Shown here piece after piece: positions 10,206-22,199 of a DNA stretch of 64,000 bases. Every line of letters starts with the position of its first letter. Within the stretch, counting starts at the first letter, position 1. Both the position numbers and the translations under genes were made by a program. The notes beneath the pieces are model-generated. The model was given only the letters and a program-made list of their open reading frames with translations, did no database searches and was not told the DNA's origin. Where the stretch lies: the NCBI GenBank assembly GCA_963920635.1, contig OY987307.1, forward strand, positions 19,421,735 to 19,485,734, given 5' to 3'. The DNA is from Pseudeuparius sepicola. Its lineage: Eukaryota > Arthropoda > Insecta > Coleoptera > Anthribidae.

Positions 10206-11799
10206 TAAACTCCTGGACAAAATAAACGCACAACCCATATTTTTCTCGATATTTTTTGTATTTTTTCTCGACAAGTAGGCCATGGACCTTTTTTGACAGT
10301 GACAGTGGTTATATAAGCTAACTATAGTATCACATAACTTTGTTTTGACAGTAATTCGTATTAAGCCTCGCTTTAGGTTAAAACTGTGTTAAAATTTTCT
10401 TAAAAAGTGCTGACTAAAGCAAAATGTCTGTGCAAGCTTTCGATTGTGATGGTTTTTATCACATGCATGTTGTGAAGTTCGTTTTCGAGTAAACCAATTA
10501 AGGAAAATGAACCGCCAAAGAAATTTGTCAATTGAGGATGAATTGCGAGCATCGACTCTCCTGGATGAAGGATATTCAATGCGATGTTGCTGGTTTCTTA
10601 GGAAGACATCATTCCAGCGTCTGCCGCATGATGAGACGACATAATGAGACGGGCTCGTATCATCAAAGACCAGGTCAATGGCAAAAACGTTGCACTAATC
10701 AAATTGATGATCGTTTTTTGAGACAACGTGCTCTCAGAGACAAGAGAGACACCAGCAATCTGCTAAAAGATGAATTAGCAGATGTTCTAAATATCGCTAT
10801 ATCGTTTCGAACGGTTAGAAGATGTTTACATGAAGCGGGATTGAGCAACAGAAGACCGGCCAAAAAACCATTGCCTACCAGAGAACACAAAGTTCAGAGA
10901 TTTAATTTTACAAGACTACATCAGAATTGGACCATCAATATGATTGGAAACATGTTCTGTTCTCCGACGAAACAGAGTTAGCCCTAAAGCTACAGATGGA
11001 CGTAAGCGCATCTGGCGAAGGCGAAGAGAAAGGTTTGCCAGCTGCAATATCTCTCCTAAAGTATACCTTTTGGTGGTGACTCTAAAATGTTTTGAGAGGA
11101 ATTAGCTTCGATGCTCGCACGGAGTTGGTCCCTATACTTACGAGGTCTATGAATGCCCCATATTACTTAGACAACATTATTGTCGAACGTGTCATCATAT
11201 GTTTGCTAGGTTTGTTGGACTTAATTTTATTCATGCAGGCCAATTATTAACGCTCGCCCCCATGTGGCTAGACAGGTTATTGGCTACCTAAATGATGTTA
11301 ATATCCCTTTACTACAGTGGCCACCTAACAATCCTGACATGAATCCTATAGAGCATCTATGAGGCTATCTAAAAAAAGATTTGAAATCCCCCCTGTTGCT
11401 TATCACAATCAACTCATAGAGGTTGCTATTGAAGAATGGGAGAATATTCCTCAAGCTTTTGTTGAACATTAATTTGATATCAAGCATGCCTCTACGCATA
11501 AATAAAGTGACAAGAACTAGAGGAGGGCATACACGGTATTGGTGTTGACCCAGATGCATTTATTGTTTTGATGATTTGTTTCTTTTTTTTAATCTGGAGT
11601 TGTGCTGACCTATTTGTGCATTTTCAGCAAAAACACATTTTTAATGAAACATTAAGGCAAATTAAGGTCATGTTAGGATCATGTTTGACTAATTTGTAGG
11701 TGTTCATTATCATTTCAATATAACTTAGACTTATTTTGTGTTTTTATTGTAAATATTTAGATTAATTAAAGTGGTGCGTTAATTTTGCCCAAGAGTTTA
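10206..11799 (+). mobile_element. Degenerate Tc1-like DNA transposon
   Basis: Terminal inverted repeats of about 29 bp: TAAACTCCTGGACAAAATAA on the left, and the reverse complement of the right end begins TAAACTCTTGGGCAAAATTA. TA flanks the element. Between the ends lies a plus-strand Tc1-type transposase (about 10507-11555) broken by frameshifts and a stop. Recognisable parts in order are: an N-terminal HTH (MNRQRNLSIEDELRASTLLD, then GRHHSSVCRMMRRHNETGSY in another frame); a second HTH region (LRDKRDTSNLLKDELADVLN); the first catalytic Asp in HVLFSDET (third frame); QWPPNNPDMNPIEHL followed by a stop where Trp is expected; and a C-terminal TRTRGGHTRYWC. Nearly complete in length (1.6 kb) but inactive. 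Confidence 0.93.
10507..11555 (+). pseudogene. Tc1-like transposase, frameshifted
   Basis: A DDE transposase that would cut and paste the surrounding element at TA. The coding path changes frame at least twice (between GYSMR and the GRHHSSV segment, and before the FSDET Asp). It has an in-frame stop in the conserved PIEHLW motif near the third catalytic acidic residue. The longest intact part is 10532-10981. The motif order matches the usual ~340-residue Tc1 transposase. The longest open segments give no sign of adaptation for a host function. Confidence 0.88.
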
Positions 11800-12052
11800 T
11801 TCCTCAATATATAATTCGTTTGCGGAAAATCTTTGCCTCGTTCCAATGTAAAATATGATATTATATCAGGTATATTTCAGTTGGTGGCAAAAACTATGAA
11901 GTGGTCCAGTCACTGCCTACCTCGCTGCCTATATACTAACTTTTTTATATTACAATCTACCAGAAAAATGTCTGAGCAATTTTATTTTATATTTATGTGT
12001 CCTCTGCATCTATTGTATTTTTGACAATGACAGGCATTGACTAACTAGATAT

Positions 12053-13207
12053 GCAGGGTGATTCAGTCATGAATGTTAACACAGGTGGGAAAAAATAGCT
12101 TAATACGAATTCGGAATTTAAAATTTCTTAGTGGCTGAGTGGATGTGTAGGAGTTTGCAGAGACTGCAGTATCAGACAAAACATCAAAACTATGCACAAA
12201 ATGTGCAAATATGCATCGAAATTGAAACACTCTAATATCACTGTTTATTTTCAACTTCAATAGGTACAAGTTTAAGGCCTCGCGTATCGAGGAACACTCT
12301 ACACGCCATGGTCCACACACCTGTACTCAAGATATTGACAAGACTGAGTCGCTACAGTCGGTATTGTTCCTTTCTTACCGCATGCTACCGCCACCACCCG
12401 ACCATTGCTTTTGTTCTGGGAATAGTTATTCAACCGCAGTTAGTTCACATCAACGAAACTTTAACGTGGGGCTAAAACGAACTGTGAATACTTTATTAAG
12501 AATGCCTTGAAATAATTTTACTGATATGAATTAGCTGCGGTTAATTAACTATTCACAAAAACAATCCTCCTACTTTCCGAGATGAGTGGAGCCATCGCCA
12601 TCTATCCGGCGGTTTTTGAACTTGCCGACCCGTATAAGTAATCTGTATAATAATTGAATTACTGGCGCATCTGATGCGCCTAGTCACTGACAGACAACGC
12701 CGCCAGCGTCTAGTGGCCTGCCAGTCAATAAACTAAACAATCACGTCATAATAACCAAGCAACTTAAAAATGTGATACAAATGTGTTTGCGAAAATTTGC
12801 GAAAAGACTTTAAGCAAATATTTACTGGTGCTTATGACACAGATAACAGGCTTATGATGTGAATACCTGCAACATTTTTTTAAGATAAGTATTAGAAGTG
12901 TAATAATGTTATGTAAAATCAAGACTGAATACACAAAAAATGCAGATGAAAGGTACCTAGGTACCTAGATATTTCTTATTTCTTCAGTTTCACCTTCCAC
13001 AAAAAAGATTGAAATGTGGCAACATAGCTCTCCAGTGCCAACCTTGACGGTTGACATTGAAGCAGAAGCGTCGAGTTACTCAGGTATTAAGGTTCATTTA
13101 CCCAAGTTTTAAACTTAGAGAAAAAAATTCTTTCGCATTTTCCTTTTTAATAGACCTCCCCCACTGTGTGGTTAAAATTTTTTACATTATGTCTGAATCA
13201 CCCTGTA
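12053..13207. mobile_element. DNA transposon, CAGGGTGATTCAG ends, family R2 copy 1
   Basis: Short terminal inverted repeats: CAGGGTGATTCAGTCATGA on the left and the reverse complement of TCATTATGT-like CTGAATCACCCTG on the right. No transposase is recognised. Its segment 12150-12575 matches, in reverse complement, parts of the tandem units at 30300-30680 and 31455-31860. Shared blocks lie around gcatatttgcacat, acaggtgtgtggacc, tgactcagtcttgtcaa and gcagctaattcatatcagta. So the same family is represented three times. It is followed after 35 bp by another foldback element. Confidence 0.7.
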
Positions 13208-13242
13208 CAATTCATAAGAAAGGCTATTAGATTTTAGATCGG

Positions 13243-14525
13243 TATATACAGGGTATCCCAACGAAAACTTGACCCCCAAAAAATTCGAAAACCGAACAAT
13301 ATTTGAAAATTCGCCGAGACCCGTCGATTTTTGTTTTTTGGGGGGAGCTTTTTTGACAAACAAGCCAACCCGACATGTTCGTCCCCCTAAGCCCTAGCAA
13401 CCCCAACTTTAAAATTTCAAATGGAACTACCCCCTTGTGGCGCATCAATTTAAAGCCCTTTTTATTGAGAATACAGTGATGTATCGTTTTTAGAATTCTG
13501 TTGAGGTTTGACAGAATTATTGGCTAAAAACGGAAAGTTGACAATACACTGTACGCGTAGTAATTTCTAGACAAATAATGCCCGCCACTATTAAGTTTAT
13601 TATCTACTACACACGACCAAATTACATAGTTTTTATTGACGTCTCGATCAGTTTACAAAAAAGTCACAAATGAAAAAGCACAAGCAAAACAAACCTTATA
13701 TGTTTTTAAAATATGTAACAAAAAGTCACTGTCACAAAAAAAGTTCCCGTTTTTTTGCTTCTAATCACGAAATCGTTACTTTCAGCCTGCTATTGAAAGT
13801 GGAAACGTATTTTCGAAATGGTTTGTTTATTCTATCGCGGAAAGGGTAAAAATGGTTGCAATTTGATATCGAAATTATGATTGCGCTAAAGCTACAGCAC
13901 GAATTGCAACAATTTCTAACCTTTCCATGATAGAATAAACCATTTCAAAAACACGTTTACACTTTCAATAGCAGGCTGAAACTAACGATTTCGTAGTTAC
14001 AAGCAAAAAACGGGGACCTTCTTGTGACAGTGACTTTTTGTTACATATTTTAAAAAGATATGGGGTTTGAATTCGTATGAACTTTTTTTGTTTTGCTTCA
14101 GCTTTTTCATTTGTGATTTTTTTGTAAACTGATCGACACGTCAATAAAAACTAGGTAATTTGGTCGTGTGTAGTAGATAAAAAACTTAATAGTGGCGGGC
14201 ATTTGTGTAGAAATACAGTGGATTGTCAACTTTCCGTTTTTAGCCAATAATTCTGTCAAATCTCAACAGAATTCTAAAAACGATACATCACAGTATTCGC
14301 AATAAAAAGGGCTTTAAAATGATGTGCCACAAGGGGGGCAGTTCCATTTTAAATTTTAAAGTTGGGGTTGCTAGGGATTAGGGGGATGAACATATCGGGT
14401 TGGCTTGACTGTCAAAAAAGCTCCCCCCAAAAACAAAAATCGACGGGTCTCGGCGAATTTTCAAATATTGTTCGGTTTTCGAATTTTTGGGGGGGTCAAG
14501 TTTTCGTTGGGATACCCTGTATATT
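13243..14525. mobile_element. Near-perfect 1.28-kb palindromic foldback element
   Basis: Termini TATACAGGGTATCCCAACGA and TCGTTGGGATACCCTGTATA. The arms run about 13243-13870 and 13905-14525 and stay highly similar almost to the centre, where AATGGTTTGTTTATTCTATC meets its reverse complement. The visible differences are scattered substitutions and small indels. No transposase remnant is seen. It would form a very long stem-loop in single strands. The equivalent open frames near both ends (e.g. 13227-13448 minus and 14362-14553 plus) are the two arms read in mirror image, not genes. Confidence 0.92.
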
Positions 14526-15480
14526 TGGTATTACCAGATGCCGAAATATTTAGTCCTATAAATATTATATTCAAAATGTAAAATCAAAACAATACCGCGT
14601 GAAACATATAGTCGACGCGAAGTGGTGTGTTAAAATGTTCCACGTGTTTCCTTATCGTATCGATTCAGTGTCACTACTGACGTCGTATTCGATATTCCTG
14701 GGTTAATTAACTGAAACGGAATTCGAAAATTGGACCCAAAAAACTTGCTGGAGCCCGCTACTTAAAATATTTCCGAAACATTTAGTGAATATTAAACGCG
14801 GTTGTTTGGAAAATGGGAGCCCCTATAAAAAAAATACCCAACTCGAGGTGGTAATGAATGAAAGTGGCGCCAGGGTTTTAAACCTACATGATATCCCCCG
14901 AGGCTATACTCTTTAATCACGCTCGGTGAAATGGCTACGAAGGCAAAATAATAGTAATTGCCTCCCTCCCCCGCATAAGCAGTCAGTTGCTTCTGGGGTA
15001 CTCCTAGTTTGGAGTATTGTGAGGGTGAGAATTATTATATTATTATTCTCTATTACCAAACATACCTAGTTTGGTTCCTAAGATTTCGATCTATAACGAA
15101 GATCTTGCTTATAATAATAGGTATATGAATATATGGGTGGTCTAGTAGCAGGAATCCTTCTTCCTTTCATAAAAATAAGTTTTTCGACATACTTGACCAT
15201 CAACTTTCCTTCACTATCAACAGTTCGACTCGTTTCAACTGTCGAATGTACAAATAGTCAAATTATAGATAATTCCCATTCTCAACGTATCGATATAATT
15301 ATTACTTAAACGAAAATTGAATGTCTAGTATCCAAATTTCTAAAAAGCTTATTTATTAACTAGTTTTGTTCCAAGGTTGGATTAAGGTTCATCTGTCAAA
15401 TGTTTTTATCTCATTGGTTGGAAATGTTAAACAAACACCGAAACAGAATAAAGGAATGAAATCTCTTTGTGTCTCCTAAC
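14526..15480. other. GC-mixed non-coding block with dispersed motif
   Basis: Positions 14580-15000 are moderately GC-rich, apparently single-copy, and have no reading frame; this is a possible regulatory block. At 14996-15032 there is a TACTCC...GGAGTA stem-loop followed by TTGTGAGGGTGAGAATT, also seen at about 22386 and 41984. Positions 15060-15480 are AT-rich with nothing recognised. Confidence 0.3.
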
Positions 15481-15628
15481 GGTAAAATTTTTATTATACT
15501 TGATCTATATCTTCATGTTGTTGCTTGCTTCTTCCAGAAACTATATGCACTTTGCTTATATTGAAACTAATGTCTCTAGCAGTTTCTACTACTTCAGCAC
15601 ATAATCGACCATATTATCCAGTCCCGTT

Positions 15629-16082
15629 TCATTTAGTTGCATTCCGAAGGGGCCATGTTCCGATAAGAACATTACTGTCATTACAGGTGACTAGTCTAAA
15701 TAAAACTGCACTGCTAACTTGACTTTTGCACAAACATGGAGATACAAAGTAATTCCCAGTGCAGGTTAGGTGGTATTGCGTCTCAGTACATTTAGTGCCA
15801 ATAGCCAATAGCAGCTCTTCTTGAACAACACTTGGATATCCCTGGTGGTTTTTTGAAATGTTTCTACTCCCATTTGTTTCGTCCACTCCGTTGAAAAAAA
15901 TATTTTTTTGCTTTGGTGGCAGGGCTGTTGGCAATAGATAATCGCAGTGTTATTGACATATGGGTAAGTAATGTAAGTGGGAATGTGAAATTTCGCTGAT
16001 GAAGATGTTGCGAAGAACGAAACCAAGTACGGAACCTGGGATGTCTTCGATAGGCTTCACGGAAGAGGTGAATCCCAAGCAA
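15629..16082 (-). pseudogene. Unassigned minus-strand coding remnant
   Basis: Three overlapping minus-strand frames (15864-16082, 15766-16026, 15629-15934) cover one region. The most protein-like runs include LPPKQKNIFFNGVDETNGSR, then TKCTETQYHLTCTGNYFVSP and CLCKSQVSSAVLFRLVTCND, giving five cysteines in about 45 residues. This could be a decayed secreted or transposon-encoded product. I do not recognise a family, and no splice structure is evident. Confidence 0.2.
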
Positions 16083-17914
16083 TTGAAGAGATACGAGGAG
16101 ATGGCTTTGACAAAAACCAATTATTGTTTCTGCATTATCATTGCACTATTCCAGTGTCTTGATGTTCAAATGTTGTAGTACCTAAACTTCTGCATTTGGT
16201 CGGATTTAATAAAATTTTAAGTACTAATTAGAGACATTTCTATACTGAAAATGACCATAGTATAAAATATAATTTCTGTGGGCCAGCTTCTACAATGCAA
16301 TGTAACACGAACAAGTCGTTAATTTAGCCTCGGTCTTATAAGAATTGCTGTGCGTAGCACCTCCTGTTTTTTACACTGCGAGTTACATGCCCGTGTATAA
16401 TAAAAATACCAGGCGTGTTTACACTTGACATGGAGCCGTATTTACAGGCAAACGAAAAAAAAACTCGAAATAAACCCTCGCAACTTGCGAGAGGGGAGAA
16501 ATCAAATGCTGAAGGAATGTCTTAATATTCTCCGAGCTGTCTTAAAATATTCCAATTTAGGCGGTTCGAATGCGTGGGGATGCGAGTGTATTTTTCAATT
16601 TGGCGAAATTGGAAGGTATATATGTTACTTGGTTTTCATAAATCTCAAGCGTTTATTTTCGGAGAAGTGACACTTTCTCTCCCTACTCAGAAAAATTGGT
16701 TTCAAGTTCTAAATTAAGGTTGACTAACACATGAAAAGTTATTGATATGTTATCTACAAACAACAGTAGGTAATATAGTATTCTCTTCAAGAAAATATGA
16801 CAACAAAAAAGGGAAATTCATGAGTTTTAGGAGCGATCTGTATCAAAATATATTATAATGGCTAGAAAAGCAAGCCTGAATGGAATGGGCGGTCCTACTC
16901 AAATATTAGTAATAGCATCTGATAAAAATAGGAGGAAACAAAATATACCTACTATAATAGTGTCAAGTGTTAACACTCAGCCGGTGTTATAGTTTGAACA
17001 ATGTTAACGTTTTTACCTAAACCTTACACACACTATTTTAAACAGATAAGGCAATCTAAAACAAACAAAACACTCGACTTTATGGGATAAGCTTTGGAGA
17101 TTATCACCACGAAATATAAAATTTAAAAGTTTTTGAATGAGACTGCACACTTCTTAATCGCGATTTCGCTTCTGCCCCCGACTGTACCAATAATAGCAGG
17201 TACCAATGTTCTCACCTACCTGAACAAACATGTAATTACCGCGTCACCGTTTATAAATACAGTAATTTTTACCTTATACATCACAGATAAATTCCAAATA
17301 ATTTCATAAATTATAGGTTCCGGCGGGACGAGAGCGCCAGAAATGTTTATGTTCTGATACCCCTCAAATATTTAATATGACTTCCAGGGCGCCCGCAGCC
17401 AAACACATCTTCGTTTGCATGATACTGCGGTTGTGTGCTATTTTTTTGCACCTAACTCGTTTTCGCGTCTGGAGTGTTATATAATGTGGGTAATATGCCC
17501 CCAACCGTACACTATAATTTAATTAATGTGGATAGAATACCAGCAGGTAGAAGCTACAGTGTTTGTAACCGGTGAGTTCTTACTTTGCAAGTGCGGCAAC
17601 ACTGTAGCTAGTGGAATAAGTCCTGTGCTTTTGCTTAGGTGCAATTGCAAGCATTAGATATGGGGCACCCTTTTTAAGAATGTGGTATTAGTGAAGATTG
17701 TTTGGACGTTTAATCCCTTTCTTTATGATTAGAAAATAACTTTTTACGTCTGAACTCTATTTAACAAAAAAAGTAAAGGTGAAATATTTACAATGTTCAG
17801 ATCTCGGTTCAGATCCATTTAATTTTTAGTTTGTTTTTTCGCCATGACGAGATAGGCCAATACCTATGCCTTATAGAAATGTTGTTTGTTTCCGAGAGAT
17901 TATTGTGGCAATAT
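16083..17914. other. Mostly AT-rich non-coding stretch
   Basis: No repeats or coding features that I can support. Positions 17160-17560 are somewhat GC-richer and look single-copy (a possible regulatory block). A short open frame at 16425-16670 has no recognisable homology. Confidence 0.3.
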
Positions 17915-18207
17915 AGGTACCTCGATTGCTGTAAGAAGTCGGTATTTTGTCAGATGACAATTCTTCACAAAATCCCTAGGAATTTTCTGTTGTCCGTGGG
18001 TATAACAGTAGCATAATGCGTCGCAACCAGTTAATGACGTCACTCATTGATTTATGGTGGTAAAAGTTTCCCAAGTGATACTAAAAGAGCACAATAAAAT
18101 AAAAACCCCATTGCAATCACTATTATACCCCTGCATATAACAATAATAATTATGTAAACACTTTTCATTTTGGTATTTTGGTATAGTCAGCTGCTTTAAG
18201 CAGCGTC
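17915..18207 (+). repeat. Dispersed repeat family R1, copy 2, left half
   Basis: Reverse-complement match to 1680-1975. It is split from its other half (20349-20645) by the 2.1-kb insertion at 18210-20346. Comparison with copy 1 across the junction shows the pre-insertion sequence ran through a single TA. Confidence 0.75.
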
Positions 18208-18209
18208 TA

Positions 18210-20346
18210 CCCAATAAACACATACACGTTGATTAAACGTTTTAAAATGTCAAGACACCAATTGAAAAAAGCGTGTCTTCCATACGTAGAATCAACTTTT
18301 AGATGTCGCGGTTTTAAACGTGTGAATGTACGTTTTAGTTTATAAAATATTCAAATTTTACGTATTGTTAAAAGATTGCTTAAACGTTCTTCCTAACGTG
18401 TTATTTTAGTGTCTAAATTATTGGTAATATTTTACGTACCGTTCAACGAGTATTTTAGTTTCTTTATAACGTTATACCTTATTGCAGTTTTAACGTAAAT
18501 TAGACGTTAAATTATGCGTCTAAAAAATGTGTTTTCTCAACAAAACTTTAACGTATTGTACCCGAAGTAATATAGAGTATTACTTGTTTAAAAATTGTAT
18601 AGAAAATGTTCCGTTACAAAATAGTAAACAATTATAGTATAACAATTTAAATTATTAGTAATGAAAATATGACATTCCTGGTCTGACAGCCGACCCTTTT
18701 ACAGGACATTTTCTTTTTAAATGTTCTATTTTCAAAAATTAAAAATCCAAAAAATTAATCATTTTTTTCGAATCTTAACTAATTATTAAATTATTTGAAT
18801 AATTGTCCTATACCCTTCGAATTTTTGACATAAATTTCATACCTAGAACAATTTGTTTCAAGGAAACTGCCATCATTTAATATATTGTTTTGTTAATAAT
18901 AAGTTTATTGATATTACAAAAAAGGTTTCTACATCTTTGAACTTTTCATTTTTTTATTTCTTGTGGGTCACTTATTTGTAACAACGTTCCAATAAAATGC
19001 TATTTTTTGTTATTTTGTTTTGTGTTATATTTTTTCGAAAAACTCTAAAATTAAGTAACATTTTGTGTTATGAAATACTGAGTAGGTATGAAGTATATAA
19101 GAACTTACAATGCGTAAAAATGTGTGATAAAGATAAATAAAGTTACATGCAAGTTACAATAATTATTTTTGTTTCTTTCCCTGATTTAGTCTAGTCCCTG
19201 AATGTTTTAGCCATTCCTTGACTGTCCAAGCAACCTGGTTATCATTTCTTTCGTGAACTGGGTAAGTTCAATTTTGCTGCCTCTAAAACAAGAATGATCA
19301 AAATTTAACAAAGCTATAAAATAAATAGGAGGCGATGGAAAATGTAAATTTACAAAAATCAGATATAAAACGAACAGTCAAAAAAGATTAGTGTTTAGTT
19401 ATCCCCAGTTCTAATAATATTTTACACACGTCTGCTCCAGAGGATATATTTTTATTAATTTGGCAGTTAGTGATATAACAATCCCTATTAATTGTAAATT
19501 GAGTATATTAAACATACAGAGCAAGAGTTTTGATAGATGTACTTACCCAAAATAAGAAAAATTACTATTTACACTTATTTATTCAGCGAACCTGGTGTAG
19601 GTACACTTGCTTATCTAGCTGCGACGATTTTTCTGATGTTGGTCTGCCGCAATAATAGAGCCAGCCGTGCATCGAGTATTCTCGAGTCGCGCGGTCACGT
19701 GATCTTCTGTCCACCAATCACATACATTGGTTTATTAAAAGCCGTTAGTTGCGCGTTTATAGAAACGTTATAAATACGTTCAAATAATACCATATTTTTA
19801 CGTTATATTTCAACGGTAGTTGTAGGTGTTTAATGAGCCCATATTTTAGAAATTGGTTTCAAGCAATGTTAAAAACACGTATCGATACACGTCAAACATG
19901 TGATCCGTTTGTACGTTATTCTTACATAAAAATATTGACTATTATATTTTCGTCAAAAAAATACGATTATAAAACGTTTGTTATTTCCAGTCATTAAATT
20001 AATTTAATTAGATGTTAGTTAAAACGTTTAAAAGACGTTAATTGTATTAGACCTTTTAATGTATTATCAACACATTAAAAAAACGTGTGTAAGATGCTAA
20101 TATGGTTAAAATGTAAGTTATAAAAACGTGTCGTAATTTAATAAATTTAAAACTTCAAAATAACGTCATATTAACCTGAAAGTTTTCTTAACTTAGATTT
20201 TGGTTAAAAATGTTCGTATAAAGAACGTTGAATAAAAACGGTGTTTTTTTGTATCAAAATAAAACGGTTGATTTTCTAACGTACACGTTTTATCAACCAA
20301 TGACACGTTGATTTTACGTTTAATAAATGTAAGTGTGTTTATTGGG
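18210..20346. mobile_element. 2.1-kb TA-inserting element with ACGTT-rich ends
   Basis: Terminal inverted repeat CCCAATAAACACA at both ends, flanked by TA on each side (18208-18209 and 20347-20348). The uninterrupted repeat copy at about 1665 has a single TA at this place, so the target duplication is TA. Both ends are packed with ACGT cores, mostly AACGT or ACGTT: by my count 13 in 18210-18560 and 17 in 19740-20346, against about 1 in the 1.2-kb middle. There is no transposase; the longest frame inside (19537-19773) is unrecognised. It is a non-autonomous element with subterminal binding-site-like arrays. Confidence 0.8.
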
Positions 20347-20348
20347 TA

Positions 20349-20645
20349 TGTGCAGACTCAGGCAAATTTAGTTTCGGTGTGTCAAAGTGACACTGAAGGG
20401 TTTCCGGGTCGTTCAAACTGACTCAAATATTCGGCAGTGAAAATATTCGCGGGTTTTGTACGTTTCGTGAGTTTTACCGTTATCTGTGTTGTTCTTGTTT
20501 ATGTTCACTACTTTCCGTGTTCATTGTGCAAATGGGCTCGTTACTGACCTGAACTCATGACACGGTTGCATTTTTTGCTGCATTGATGCCAACTTAGGAT
20601 GTTGAAATTACCAATTGACAGCCCTAGTAAGGACTAATTGACTAT
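20349..20645 (+). repeat. Dispersed repeat family R1, copy 2, right half
   Basis: Reverse-complement match to about 1445-1665, including acaccg/cggtgtgtcaaagtgac, ccgttatctgtgttgttctt, gcaaatgggctcgttac and accaattgaca. It continues the family interrupted at 18208. Confidence 0.75.
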
Positions 20646-21606
20646 ACCTACCAAATAACCAAGCTACTGAACTAAAATTTAGCACTGTGTTTTTTGCTTT
20701 TACTTGTTGCGTTGAGGAAAAATTCCCTCTATGAACAAGTTATCAAAAATTGTTCGCTTTCAAAATGGAACGGATTGAATCAATGGTGTTATTCCCAATG
20801 CCCCTCTGTGAGAAATATAGGAATTCACATCTTCAGCTGATCTTCCATCTCAAAAAAAAAAACAGCAGCGCCAAATTACAGTTCAGCAGCTTGACTATTT
20901 TGGTAGATATAGCCAACTTCAATGCCCAAACAACATTTGTGTAGGGCATATTGTACTCATCCACTCAGTCTCATTTTGGTCTCCTCTAGTCTCATGGTAT
21001 AGATTTGCCCAATGAACTCTATAGTAACGTAGAGTTCAGTGGATTTGCCTCTGCAATTAAAACTGCGCCATCTTCTTCAATAGTCTGTCTATTATTACCG
21101 GTCCTGCTTCTTTAAAGAATAAGGCTTCACATTTGATTCGGTTCAGATACATATTTTGGCAGCCTTTCGTTTTCCCAAGTCTGTCGTTCCTATGTCATCA
21201 CTTCTCAGACCTACTACAAAATGTGTAGATGTTAAACATTCAGAAAATCTGGATCTATATAGATAAGAGATCGAGTATTTAAAATTTACTCAACTTCTAC
21301 CAAGGCTGATTACAAAGTCTCCTTTTGGCGCTTTCCATGTGTCTCTCTGCCTTCTTATGCACCCTTCACTCATACTTTGCGATCTTTTCGGCGTGCTTTA
21401 CAAATAAATTGTAGTTGTTGGAATGACCATATCAATAAGAGTTGCGGTTTACAAGAAATTTTATTCTGTAATGTAAGGTGACTTGTGCCTATAAGTAACG
21501 TACAGTAGGTGTATATAGCTATAGGTATACTTCCTATACTTTCGCTTATCCAAAACATTAGTATTAGGTATATTATAAGTATTTTAAATGCGAAATCGAC
21601 ACAGTG
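20646..21606. other. Non-coding stretch, nothing recognised
   Basis: AT-rich sequence with short chance frames (e.g. 20750-20944 plus, 21370-21675 minus) that show no family motifs, repeats or splice context. Confidence 0.4.
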
Positions 21607-22199
21607 TACAGGGTGATCCAAACTCGAGGCCCCAGGCCTACAGCGGGAACACGAAAACTCAAAATAAAATTTCAAAAGGGGGTTCTTAAATGGGACATAC
21701 TAAGGTCCAATTTTGACGGAAAGTTAGCTTTTTTTTATGTTTGGGAAAATGGCCGCTGTGGCGTCATCGATATTATTTTCCCAGAAACATACCAGTTTTT
21801 CTCTATATATTGAAAGTCCTTATCCTTCTCACCAACTTTTGTAGGAAAAGATTTTCTGCATCTTTTATTGTTCAAAATATACAGGGCCAAATATGTAAAA
21901 AACATGGAATTTTTTCTAATCATTTTTCGAAATCTAGATAGCCATGGAAACAATTGATAGTCAGAAATTATTTAAGAGTATGTTAGGTTGCCTTGCGCAC
22001 CCTTAAATTTATTCAACTGGAATATTTTTAATTTTTTTTTGTAACAAACAATAATAACAAACAAGTTAGTAACAAGCACAATTCAGAGATTTAAAAAATA
22101 TTCCAGTTGAATAAATTTAAGGGTACATATTTGACCCTGTATATTTTGAACACTAAAAGATACAGAAAATCTTTCCCATACAAAAGTTGTTGAGAATGA
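21607..22199. mobile_element. Foldback element, right arm truncated
   Basis: The left terminus is TACAGGGTGATCCAAACTCG. Inverted arms pair 21815-21895 with 22130-22199 (landmarks TATATTTTGAACA and AGAAAATCTTT), and an inner perfect stem of about 30 bp is formed by 22000-22034 with 22090-22125 around TTCAACTGGAATATT. The right arm stops at about 22199, where sequence of another foldback family begins, so about 200 bp of right arm is missing. Confidence 0.75.

Noticed and set aside
13227..14553. Two similar frames of 63-73 codons at opposite ends of the palindrome
   Set aside because: They are mirror readings of the same foldback arm and show no protein family.
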